NCBI GenBank assembly: GCA_002313255.1
Contig: DCBA01000109.1
Span: forward strand, 1-24,086
DNA: 24,086 nucleotides
From: Gammaproteobacteria bacterium UBA1119
Lineage (GTDB): Bacteria; Pseudomonadota; Gammaproteobacteria; Pseudomonadales; Azotimanducaceae
Reading direction: 5' to 3'
Shown: in pieces, positions 1 through 6,762 of the stretch
Layout of the letters: the number at the start of each line of letters is the position of its first letter
Numbering within the stretch: the stretch's first letter is position 1
The notes under the pieces: model-generated
Seen by the model: the letters and a program-made list of their open reading frames with translations, nothing else
Told to the model about the DNA's origin: nothing
Databases searched by the model: none
Program-made: the position numbers and the translations under genes

Positions 1-255
1 CGTGCCGACGACCCACCCTGGGAGTTTGTACATCCGTTCTTCTCGGCCAAGCGCGAGGGTGTCCCAATGCCGGTGAATGGGTCTCGGATCTTCTCCTAAC
101 AGTGCAGGTTTGATGGCGGTTTCCAGATACGCGTTGAACACCTTGCCGTTGCGGCCCGGTGCTTCTGCCCATCCTTCGACTCCCGTGTCTGTGAGTATTC
201 GTAACAACCCCTTTCCCGTGGTCAGGGGGGTATTGGTGATGTCTGTGATTTTCAT
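1..255 (-). CDS. Enolase-superfamily (mandelate racemase/muconate lactonizing type) protein, N-terminus only
   Basis: Reading the minus strand from the ATG at 255 gives 85 uninterrupted codons to the window edge. The peptide starts MKITDITNTPLTTGKGLLRI, followed by TDTGVEGWAEAPG and an ALLGEDPRPI segment. This is the usual capping-domain pattern of mandelate-racemase-like enzymes: a first strand, then 'L.TDTGVEGWGE', then 'L.G.DP..IE..W'. The start has a purine-rich site (gcgagg) about five bases upstream. The metal-binding barrel lies outside the window, so neither reaction nor subgroup can be assigned. The family acts by abstracting a proton alpha to a carboxylate, usually on sugar acids or related acids. 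It is a different protein from the enolase-superfamily gene at 4249, and their N-termini share only the family pattern. Confidence 0.8.
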   Translation of the reverse strand, partial: MKITDITNTPLTTGKGLLRILTDTGVEGWAEAPGRNGKVFNAYLETAIKPALLGEDPRPIHRHWDTLALGREERMYKLPGWVVGT

Positions 256-454
256 ACGCACCTCGCTCGTCGGAGAGTGGGATTGGTTCAACCTCCCGAT
301 TATAGGGAGTTCCCACGATGGATAAGTTTGTCATTGGTCGAACCCTTCAATCGGTGGTTAATATGCCGCACAGGGGTGGGACGATTTGTGGGCTGTACAC
401 GGTCGCACCGGTCGCCACCCATATCGAGACATGACTTATTAGGGGTAAATCTCA

Positions 455-1099
455 ATGAAAATGAAGTCACTTTTTCTTATTACGTTTGTATCGAGCTGCG
501 TGTTTGCGGACGTGCTAGAGGTTCGGTTATGGAAGGCTATACCGGGGAGCTCGGCCCAGTTGATGCAACACGCGTCAGAAGCGCGAAGCATCCATCTGAA
601 GCTTGGTGGGCAGGTTGTCGTGGCAACAGACCGCCAGGGCCGACTTCACTATGCGACCGCGCACAAGAACTGGGTCGAGTGGGCCGCTTTCCAGGAAAAA
701 CTGGAAGCAAGTGACGAATGGACGAATTTCGCTCAGAAGATCGGCGCGACTCCTGCCGCAACTTTAGAGTCTCACTACTTGATCAATCAAGTAACACCGA
801 TGCTGCCATCTAAGGTTTACCAAGTCTTTGTTTGGGAAGCGTTTCCAGGACGACGCGCCCAGATGATTGACTCTGCTACCACAGCTCAGCTATTGCACGA
901 AAAACTCGGTGCGTCGGTGGGGATCAATATGGACCAGATGGGTCGCCTGCATTACTTGATGTCGTTTGACACATGGGCCGATTGGGCCAAGTTTCAAGAC
1001 ACCGGCTCAAGCGACGAGGTGTCGACATTTTTTGCGGAGTTCTATTCGAATCCGCCGGCAAAACTGGTTGAGGTATACAACGTTACCCGAGTTGACTAG
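455..1099 (+). CDS. Exported protein with two tandem NIPSNAP/Dabb-like repeats
   Basis: 214 residues. An N-terminal signal peptide (about 1-18, ending VFA before DV) indicates export. The mature part is an internal duplication. Repeat 1 (about 20-100) begins VLEVRLWKAIPGSSAQL and contains GRLHYATAHKNWVEWAAFQ. Repeat 2 (about 121-205) begins VYQVFVWEAFPGRRAQM and contains GRLHYLMSFDTWADWAKFQ. The pattern of an opening 'VW.A.PG' strand, a helix and a 'W..W..F' helix fits the dimeric alpha-beta barrel/NIPSNAP-like fold; this is a fold-level inference, and no catalytic residues are evident. The ATG is chosen because aggggt lies eight bases upstream; a second in-frame ATG two codons later is possible. 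It is divergent from the partial enolase-superfamily gene. Function unknown. Confidence 0.8.
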   Translation: MKMKSLFLITFVSSCVFADVLEVRLWKAIPGSSAQLMQHASEARSIHLKLGGQVVVATDRQGRLHYATAHKNWVEWAAFQEKLEASDEWTNFAQKIGATPAATLESHYLINQVTPMLPSKVYQVFVWEAFPGRRAQMIDSATTAQLLHEKLGASVGINMDQMGRLHYLMSFDTWADWAKFQDTGSSDEVSTFFAEFYSNPPAKLVEVYNVTRVD

Positions 1100-1145
1100 G
1101 ACTGGCGCATGTATGGACGCAACGTTCGCGTGCCTCTACGAAGAT

Positions 1146-1904
1146 TCATTTCGACATGGTGCCCTCGACGATCATGTCCCAATGGGCGAGTCTCTCCGGG
1201 CCGACAGGGTGCGTGTCAAGAAATGTTGAACGGACGCGTGAATGATCGCTGAGACGGGCGAGTTGAATGAATTGTGATCGAGCCCGAATAAGGCTGTAAC
1301 CGGCATTGAATAAAAGGCGGCCGGCCATGATGTCGGCTTCCTTTTCCTGTGCGCGCGAGAACGATAGGTTGGCTATCCAGCGCCCGACTTCGGCGCCGGC
1401 ATCTTGGTTCTGGGAAGACCCGCCGCCGATTGTCGTTACGACGGCGGCTCCGATGAGAGATCCCAGAATATTCCGTGCCGCACTTTCGTTGAGGTGATTC
1501 AGCAAGTGATGACTAAGTTCGTGCGCAATAACCAGGGCAATTTCGTGGTCGTTTCGGGCGTATTCGATGACGCCTCGGTGAACCACTACATCGTTCGTGC
1601 CTGTTGCATAGGCGTTTATTTCATCCTCGTCGATGACACGGATCCGCCACGCGCGGCAATCAGTCGAAGCCCGTTCCCCCAGATTAAGGCAAAGTGCGCG
1701 CGTCGTGGGTTGAAGCCGTTGTTCGATTTCAGTGATTCGCCTTTCGGCAGTGGTTAAAGCAACGGGTACGGGCTCTCGCGCTGGTGTAGCTCGAATTTCG
1801 TTCGCGGCATCTATTAGCGCTGAGTTTGTCGGGATGGGAAGCTGATAGGTAACGCACCCTTGCAGAAAAATGAGACTGGCAATCATGCGGTGTCGCGAAA
1901 GCAT
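1146..1904 (-). CDS. M48-family zinc metallopeptidase, predicted lipoprotein
   Basis: From the ATG at 1904 this encodes 252 residues. The N-terminus MLSRHRMIASLIFLQGC has a short charged region, a hydrophobic stretch and an LQGC lipobox, so it is predicted to be lipidated and face the periplasm. The zinc site HELSHH (H128, E129, H132) follows a hydrophobic strand, and the third ligand falls in the EKEADIMAGRLL motif (about E189), the standard M48 arrangement also seen in BepA/LoiP-like proteins. The C-terminus (STFLDTHPVGPERL) matches the family's 'THP....R' ending. Such enzymes act in envelope protein quality control, which is the likely role here. The reading frame is open upstream to a GTG at 2003, but that would bury the signal peptide, so a start at 1904 (or the ATG at 1886) is preferred. 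No convincing ribosome binding site is visible. Confidence 0.85.
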   Translation of the reverse strand: MLSRHRMIASLIFLQGCVTYQLPIPTNSALIDAANEIRATPAREPVPVALTTAERRITEIEQRLQPTTRALCLNLGERASTDCRAWRIRVIDEDEINAYATGTNDVVVHRGVIEYARNDHEIALVIAHELSHHLLNHLNESAARNILGSLIGAAVVTTIGGGSSQNQDAGAEVGRWIANLSFSRAQEKEADIMAGRLLFNAGYSLIRARSQFIQLARLSDHSRVRSTFLDTHPVGPERLAHWDMIVEGTMSK

Positions 1905-2142
1905 TAGACCGATTGTACTCGCGGACGCACGATCCATCCGAGTGATAATTGGTTTTCTCTTGATCGGGACGCAGAGATGAGTGGTTCCGGGATAGTTTCG
2001 CACCTTCTTGCCGCCACCTGGTGAACGACGACAGCGCGATGCACAATGGTCTCAACGAAAATAGGAGGTGGAGATTCGATGATCCCATCGCCTCGTTCAA
2101 CGCAAGACTTTTCCTCGGAATGGCTCAAGTCGTTGTGGCAAT

Positions 2143-2174
2143 TCGTTTGTCATCGACTAGTCGATGACAAACGA
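2143..2174. repeat. Perfect 32-bp palindrome upstream of the gene at 2191
   Basis: The left arm tcgtttgtcatcgact is followed directly by its exact reverse complement agtcgatgacaaacga, giving 32 bases with complete dyad symmetry and no spacer. It ends 16 bases before the ATG at 2191, where the ribosome binding site would normally lie, in the divergent region between the peptidase and the unknown gene. No T-run follows, so it does not look like an intrinsic terminator. As RNA it would fold into a long hairpin; as DNA it could be an operator for a dimeric regulator. Confidence 0.8.
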
Positions 2175-2190
2175 TTAAATTTCCGAGCAA

Positions 2191-2865
2191 ATGCACAAAT
2201 TGATAAACAAGCGACGGTTAGGGCAGGGTCTTTCGGTTCTAGTCGCTATCCCCGTCGTGTTGGTACTTACGTTGTTTTTTTATCCCCGACCCCACGACGA
2301 GACTCCCGCGTGGGTCTTTGAGGGTGACGCCAGTACGATTGATTATTGCGCGCGTCCAATACTGGACGGCTCCGGGATAAGCGCTGCCGAGATTCCGCAA
2401 GGGCACACCCCGAATTGTGGCTACGAAAAGTTCCCACAACCGATCTTGAAAGGTTGTACGGAACCTCTGATGGAAGGCGCCGATGACCTCCGGGGCCTTT
2501 GGCGACAGACCAAGGGAGGCCGCATCGGCCACATTGAACGCATAGAACAGTGTGGCAATCGCGTCGTGGTCACCGCCGGGGGACTAATCCATGATATGAC
2601 CGGTGATGGAAAGTTGTCGGGGTCGTCAAATGACGTTGGCCGGTTCCGACTCGGGCCACTGCGTCTTTGTGTTCGAACCAGTGCTACCACTGAGTGGCAT
2701 GAGAAACAGCTGCATTTCTATGCGTTCGGTGGCCCTCACGTGGTGTCGAGGTACTTGGAAGGCGATGAACTGATATGGATTTATCCTGGCTTCGGCACCA
2801 CACGGATGGAACGAATCTGCAAGCTCCCGAGCGGTAGCTCGTTTGCCGCGCCGGATTGTGACTAG
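2191..2865 (+). CDS. Membrane-anchored or secreted Cys-rich protein of unknown function
   Basis: 224 residues; not recognised as a known family. The N-terminus is basic (MHKLINKRRLGQG) and followed by a hydrophobic segment at about 13-32 (LSVLVAIPVVLVLTLFFY), giving an uncleaved anchor or signal. The rest is soluble and has seven cysteines spread along the chain (YCARP, NCGYE, GCTEP, QCGNR, LCVRT, ICKLP, DCD), compatible with disulfides in an oxidising compartment. The middle, with GLWRQTKGGRIGHIERIEQC and later HFYAFGGPHVVSRYLEGDEL, reads like a small beta-rich domain. The start is uncertain because no good ribosome binding site is visible; the 32-bp palindrome occupies the leader. It is convergent with the hydrolase at 2916. 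Confidence 0.7.
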   Translation: MHKLINKRRLGQGLSVLVAIPVVLVLTLFFYPRPHDETPAWVFEGDASTIDYCARPILDGSGISAAEIPQGHTPNCGYEKFPQPILKGCTEPLMEGADDLRGLWRQTKGGRIGHIERIEQCGNRVVVTAGGLIHDMTGDGKLSGSSNDVGRFRLGPLRLCVRTSATTEWHEKQLHFYAFGGPHVVSRYLEGDELIWIYPGFGTTRMERICKLPSGSSFAAPDCD

Positions 2866-2915
2866 TGCCAACTTCGGTCGTCGGCATTAGTCGAGCGCTC
2901 AGCAGCGCAGCAACG

Positions 2916-4004
2916 TTAGAGATTATTTAGAAAATCCAGCAGGGCCTGGTTCGTTTCTTCGGGAGCCTCTTGCTGGACCCAATGTCCAATGCCGGGGATA
3001 AGCACAACGTCACGTAGATCATTGACGACGCGTCCAATGCTGCTCCTTAGGTTAGCGGCACTGGCTCCGCCAATCACCATGTCCCTCTCGCCGGCAAGAA
3101 ATAGTGTGGGTACTTGAATGACTGCGTCGGCGAGGTGCGTGGTGACTTCCCAATTTCGTTCGATATTGCGGTAGTAATTGACGCCACCGCGAAAACCGGA
3201 ATGTTCGAATTGCGTCACGTAATAATCGAGGTCTGCCTGGGTAAGCCATGCGGGCAAGCCCTTGGGTGCACCGAGTCGTGGTATCCAGCCACCGGCCGCT
3301 CGCTTCGGATCAACAACGACAGGGTCTTCTCGAGGTGCATCGGGAGACAAATACAAACGACTGAGAAGGCCGCGAGGATCGCTGTCGTATTCAGACTCGG
3401 CCACCCCGTCCGATTCGTTGTGGTACAGGATGTAGAAAAAGTTGTCTCCGAATCTTCGCCTCATTGCTTCCATTGGCGAATTGTCCCCTCGACCGCCGTA
3501 GGGGACGCTCATCATGACCAGACCGGAAAAACGCGTCGGGTGTAGGAGAACGCTGTTCGTGGCAACCGGCGCACCCCAGTCATGGCCGACGATGATTGCT
3601 TTATCGACGCCGACTGCGTCGAGTATGCCAACCATGTCCGCCGCTAATTCAATGACGTTATAAGCATCGATATTCTCGGGTGCATCCGTTTGTCCGTATC
3701 CCCGCATTTCCGGAACTACGACTCGATAACCGGCGGCAGCGAGCGCGGGAATTTGGTGTCGCCATGAGTACCAAGATTCCGGCCAACCGTGAGCAAATAA
3801 CACTAGCGGGCCGTCTGTCCCTGCCTCCGCAATACGCATACGGATCCCATTCGTTTCGATGAAACGAAATTCGACGCCCTCCAACGATTCTTTGACCATC
3901 TTGTTTTCCTCCGTTTGTCGTCCGGATTGAGTTGTCGCTATCGGTTCCGTACAACCCGAACCAAGCAATCCGAAGATCCCCAATATTACCCATTTCCGTT
4001 GCAT
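2916..4004 (-). CDS. Alpha/beta hydrolase, epoxide-hydrolase type, predicted lipoprotein
   Basis: 362 residues from the ATG at 4004. The soluble part is a clear epoxide-hydrolase-like fold: HGWPESWYSW oxyanion region (about 72-81), PEMRGYGQTDAP (about 98-109), nucleophile Asp142 in VGHDWGAP, a cap domain with tyrosines (DYYVTQF, NYYRNIERNW), acid near Asp308 (AGERDMV) and base His341 (GIGHWVQQ). Asp rather than Ser as nucleophile supports epoxide hydrolase or haloalkane-dehalogenase-like chemistry; the cap tyrosines favour epoxides. The first 18 residues (MQRKWVILGIFGLLGSGC) resemble a lipoprotein signal, unusual for this normally cytosolic family. An internal ATG at 3899 (Met36) has cggagga seven bases upstream and would give a typical 327-residue soluble enzyme, so two products are possible. 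A TTG at 4016 is unlikely to be used. Confidence 0.88.
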   Translation of the reverse strand: MQRKWVILGIFGLLGSGCTEPIATTQSGRQTEENKMVKESLEGVEFRFIETNGIRMRIAEAGTDGPLVLFAHGWPESWYSWRHQIPALAAAGYRVVVPEMRGYGQTDAPENIDAYNVIELAADMVGILDAVGVDKAIIVGHDWGAPVATNSVLLHPTRFSGLVMMSVPYGGRGDNSPMEAMRRRFGDNFFYILYHNESDGVAESEYDSDPRGLLSRLYLSPDAPREDPVVVDPKRAAGGWIPRLGAPKGLPAWLTQADLDYYVTQFEHSGFRGGVNYYRNIERNWEVTTHLADAVIQVPTLFLAGERDMVIGGASAANLRSSIGRVVNDLRDVVLIPGIGHWVQQEAPEETNQALLDFLNNL

Positions 4005-4248
4005 ATAAACTTTCAATTTGAGACAACGAGTACATGGTATCTCGTGTCACGTTCACAGGGTTTGTAAAAAAAGAACAAGATCTCACTCTAACGTGCCAAC
4101 AGCACAGCGTTATATACAAAAAATATTTTAAGTAAAGCTAATAAGATATTGAAATGAATACAATAATTTGTACGTTTTTCGCGACTGAGACGGTAAACGC
4201 ATTTTCGGAGAGAGGTCGAGTGTCTGGTTCGAAAAGAGGGAGAGTTGC

Positions 4249-5388
4249 ATGAAAGTGACGGACCTCAAAACCATCGTTGTGGAGGCGGAAAAACCCTACA
4301 TTGGTGGCAAATATTTCTTGTTCCTTGAACTCCTGACGGACGAAGGCATCGTCGGTATTGGCGAACGCATCGCGGGGAGCTCGTACTCTAATCGACTGAG
4401 CGACCTTAAATCGCAAGTCAATCTCATCGAGGAATTCGTGGGGCAATTCGTTATCGGCCAGAACCCGCTCAACATCGAGCTAATATGGGACAAGATGTAC
4501 GGGACGCATCACGATCTGCGGCATCCGAGTCTGTACGGAACCCCGGTGATCAGCGCGATCGACATGGCGTTATGGGACATCGCGGGCAAGGTGGCGAATC
4601 AACCCATCTACAATCTATTGGGTGGCCAATACCACGAAAAGTTACGTGCGTATGCCTACATGCCGAGCGTCGACCTGGACAAGTACCCGGAGAAAGCAGG
4701 TGACGTTGCAGTGCAACTGCTGGAAGAAGGTAACTCGGCATGCAAGATTGATCCGTTTATGCCGTTGCATCCGATTCGCGATATTTCACTCGCGCAGATC
4801 GAACATGCCGGCAAGATCTTCGAGAGCATTCGCAACGCGGTAGGTAATCGACTTGAGGTAGGGATTGGCACGCACGGTCAGATGCCCACGTACAGCGCCA
4901 TTCGGGTTGCCAACTACTTAGAACCGTATCATCCGTTCTGGTTCGAGGAACCGGTGATGCCGGAGAACATCGACGAGATGGCGCGGGTCGCCGCGCACAC
5001 TAGCATTCCCATTGCGACGGGTGAGCGCTTAGTCACGAAGTACGAGTTTGCCCAGGTGCTTAAAAAACAAGCGGCGCAAATCATACAACTCGATGTTGGC
5101 CAGTGCGGCGGGATTACGGAAGCGAAGAAGATCGCCAGCATGGCGGAAGCGCACTACGCCATGATCGCACCCCATATGTATTGTGGTCCCGTGGCGGCGG
5201 CCGCCGCCATCCAGATTGATACATGTTCTCCCAATTTCCTCATCCAGGAGGCCAATCAAGGGCCTCTCCATAAAAAGATATTTAAGGAACCGCTCGTCTT
5301 CGAAAACGGATTTATTGTTCCGCCAACAGGACCTGGTTTGGGGGTGGAGTTCGACGAGGATGTGTTGAACGCACACCTCGTTTCGTGA
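4249..5388 (+). CDS. Enolase-superfamily (mandelate racemase/galactonate dehydratase-like) protein
   Basis: 379 residues. The capping domain is followed by a barrel bearing most superfamily signatures: an AIDMALWDIAGK helix (about 103-114), CKIDPF with Lys166, FEEP (Glu233-Glu234), ATGER (Glu259), LDVGQCGGITEA (Asp282) and IAPHMYCGP (His309). The Asp282/His309 pair matches the catalytic dyad of dehydratases and racemases, and His209 in GTHGQ matches the second histidine of galactonate-dehydratase-type enzymes. The position expected to carry the first Mg ligand (Asp in 'DFHGR') is Gly207 here, which is unusual. The likely reaction is dehydration or epimerisation of a sugar acid; the substrate cannot be told. 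The ATG has gaggga several bases upstream. The dipeptidase follows after 12 bases, so the two are probably cotranscribed. Confidence 0.9.
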   Translation: MKVTDLKTIVVEAEKPYIGGKYFLFLELLTDEGIVGIGERIAGSSYSNRLSDLKSQVNLIEEFVGQFVIGQNPLNIELIWDKMYGTHHDLRHPSLYGTPVISAIDMALWDIAGKVANQPIYNLLGGQYHEKLRAYAYMPSVDLDKYPEKAGDVAVQLLEEGNSACKIDPFMPLHPIRDISLAQIEHAGKIFESIRNAVGNRLEVGIGTHGQMPTYSAIRVANYLEPYHPFWFEEPVMPENIDEMARVAAHTSIPIATGERLVTKYEFAQVLKKQAAQIIQLDVGQCGGITEAKKIASMAEAHYAMIAPHMYCGPVAAAAAIQIDTCSPNFLIQEANQGPLHKKIFKEPLVFENGFIVPPTGPGLGVEFDEDVLNAHLVS

Positions 5389-5400
5389 TCGGGTCGGCAC

Positions 5401-6657
5401 TTGGTTCTGGCTAAGAAGTCCGGGTTGTTCTTCGCAGCATGTTTGTGCGTGGGACCGGTGTTTGCAGAAACGTTCGAACAGCGGGTCGAAAACGTGCTGC
5501 GCGCGACACCGTTAATCGATGGTCACAACGACATCCCGTGGACCTTGCGTAAACGCGTCAACAACCGATTGGATCGTATCGATCTCGACGCCGACTTGAC
5601 CCAGATTGAAGTTCCAACGCACACGGATATACCGCGATTACGGAGAGGCCAGGTGGGTGGCCAGTTCTGGTCCGTGTATGTGCCGATCGAAGAATACGGC
5701 GGCGGGTCAGAGCATACGCAGTTGGTCATCGAGCAGATCGATTTGGTACATCGTATCGTCAACCGATACGCTGAGACATTCGAACTTGCTTATACCGCCG
5801 CAGATGTTCGGCGTATCCATGCCAGCGGGAAAATTGCTTCGCTGATTGGCATGGAAGGTGGTCACGCGATCAACGACTCTTTGGCCGTATTGCGTCGCTT
5901 GTATCAGTTGGGTGCGCGATACATGACATTGACGCACTCAAAAGGACTGCGCTGGGCCGATTCTGCCACCGACAAAGTCCGGCACAACGGGCTCACCGTG
6001 TTTGGTGAAGAGGTGGTGCGTGAAATGAACCGACTAGGCATGTTAGTAGATTTATCTCACGTATCGACGGATACCATGCGCGATGCGATTAGGGTGAGTG
6101 AAGCACCGACTATTTTTTCTCACTCGTCCGCCTTTGCCGTAGTCCCTCACCAACGCAATGTACCCGATGATGTTCTGGAGCTTATTTCTGGAAACAACGG
6201 CATTGTGATGGTGACGTTTTATCCGTCCTATGTTTCCGAAGCGGCGAGACGATACATCCTAGAGGCTATGGCCGAACGTGAACGGTTGCAGGCTGAATTT
6301 TCCGACAAGGAAGCGAGCCAACGTTTACGAGTTTGGCAACAAGCCAACCCTTCGCCGAGACCGACGTTAGCTCAGGTTGCCGACCACATCGATCATATTC
6401 GCGTTGTTGCGGGGATCGATCACATCGGCATCGGTGCTGATTACGACGGTATGCCGCCGGGACCTGTCGGTCTCGAAGATGTCTCGTCCTATCCGGCGCT
6501 TTTCGTCGAGTTACTGAAGCGCGGCTACAGCGATGACGATATCGCCAAGATTGCTGGTGGAAATATTTTGCGTGTAATGCGAGACGTTGAGTTGGTGGCA
6601 GAACGTATCGCAAAGCAACGATTACCCTCGACGGTCACGATTCAGGACTTCCATTAA
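5401..6657 (+). CDS. Membrane dipeptidase (renal dipeptidase family, M19), exported
   Basis: 418 residues. Zinc ligands of the M19 family are present: His42 and Asp44 in LIDGHNDIPW, Glu152 in GMEGGHAIND, His220 in VDLSHVS and His241 in FSHSSA; the later IGIGADYDG motif carries the conserved aspartate. The N-terminus (MVLAKKSGLFFAACLCVGPVFA) is a signal peptide, so the enzyme should work in the periplasm or be secreted, hydrolysing dipeptides, possibly including D-amino-acid-containing ones, as known for the family. The start must be the TTG at 5401 or later, because an in-frame TGA lies at 5386-5388 with no ATG or GTG between; TTG preserves the whole signal peptide. The short gap suggests coupling to the upstream gene. 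There is no obvious link between peptide hydrolysis and the neighbouring sugar-acid enzyme. Confidence 0.92.
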   Translation: MVLAKKSGLFFAACLCVGPVFAETFEQRVENVLRATPLIDGHNDIPWTLRKRVNNRLDRIDLDADLTQIEVPTHTDIPRLRRGQVGGQFWSVYVPIEEYGGGSEHTQLVIEQIDLVHRIVNRYAETFELAYTAADVRRIHASGKIASLIGMEGGHAINDSLAVLRRLYQLGARYMTLTHSKGLRWADSATDKVRHNGLTVFGEEVVREMNRLGMLVDLSHVSTDTMRDAIRVSEAPTIFSHSSAFAVVPHQRNVPDDVLELISGNNGIVMVTFYPSYVSEAARRYILEAMAERERLQAEFSDKEASQRLRVWQQANPSPRPTLAQVADHIDHIRVVAGIDHIGIGADYDGMPPGPVGLEDVSSYPALFVELLKRGYSDDDIAKIAGGNILRVMRDVELVAERIAKQRLPSTVTIQDFH

Positions 6658-6762
6658 CGCTCCTGCGTTCGGTATCGGTTGAGACGGGACTGTAACTGGT
6701 TCACGAAGCTATGCCTTGATCACTGTATGGCCCTTGTACCGACAGGTCTGTATGTTTAAGGC

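Noticed and set aside
277..714. Plus-strand open frame overlapping the secreted repeat protein
   Set aside because: It has no signal of a real protein and overlaps a well supported gene in another frame.
1905..2003. N-terminal extension of the M48 peptidase from a GTG at 2003
   Set aside because: It would place 33 residues before a clear lipoprotein signal and lacks a well-spaced ribosome binding site.
2895..2908. Small hairpin gcgct-cagc-agcgc between convergent genes
   Set aside because: The five-base stem lacks a T-run and is too short to call a terminator.
4100..4180. AT-rich tract between divergent genes as an origin or defined promoter
   Set aside because: No repeated DnaA-like boxes or clear -35/-10 pairs could be identified; it is simply a divergent regulatory region.
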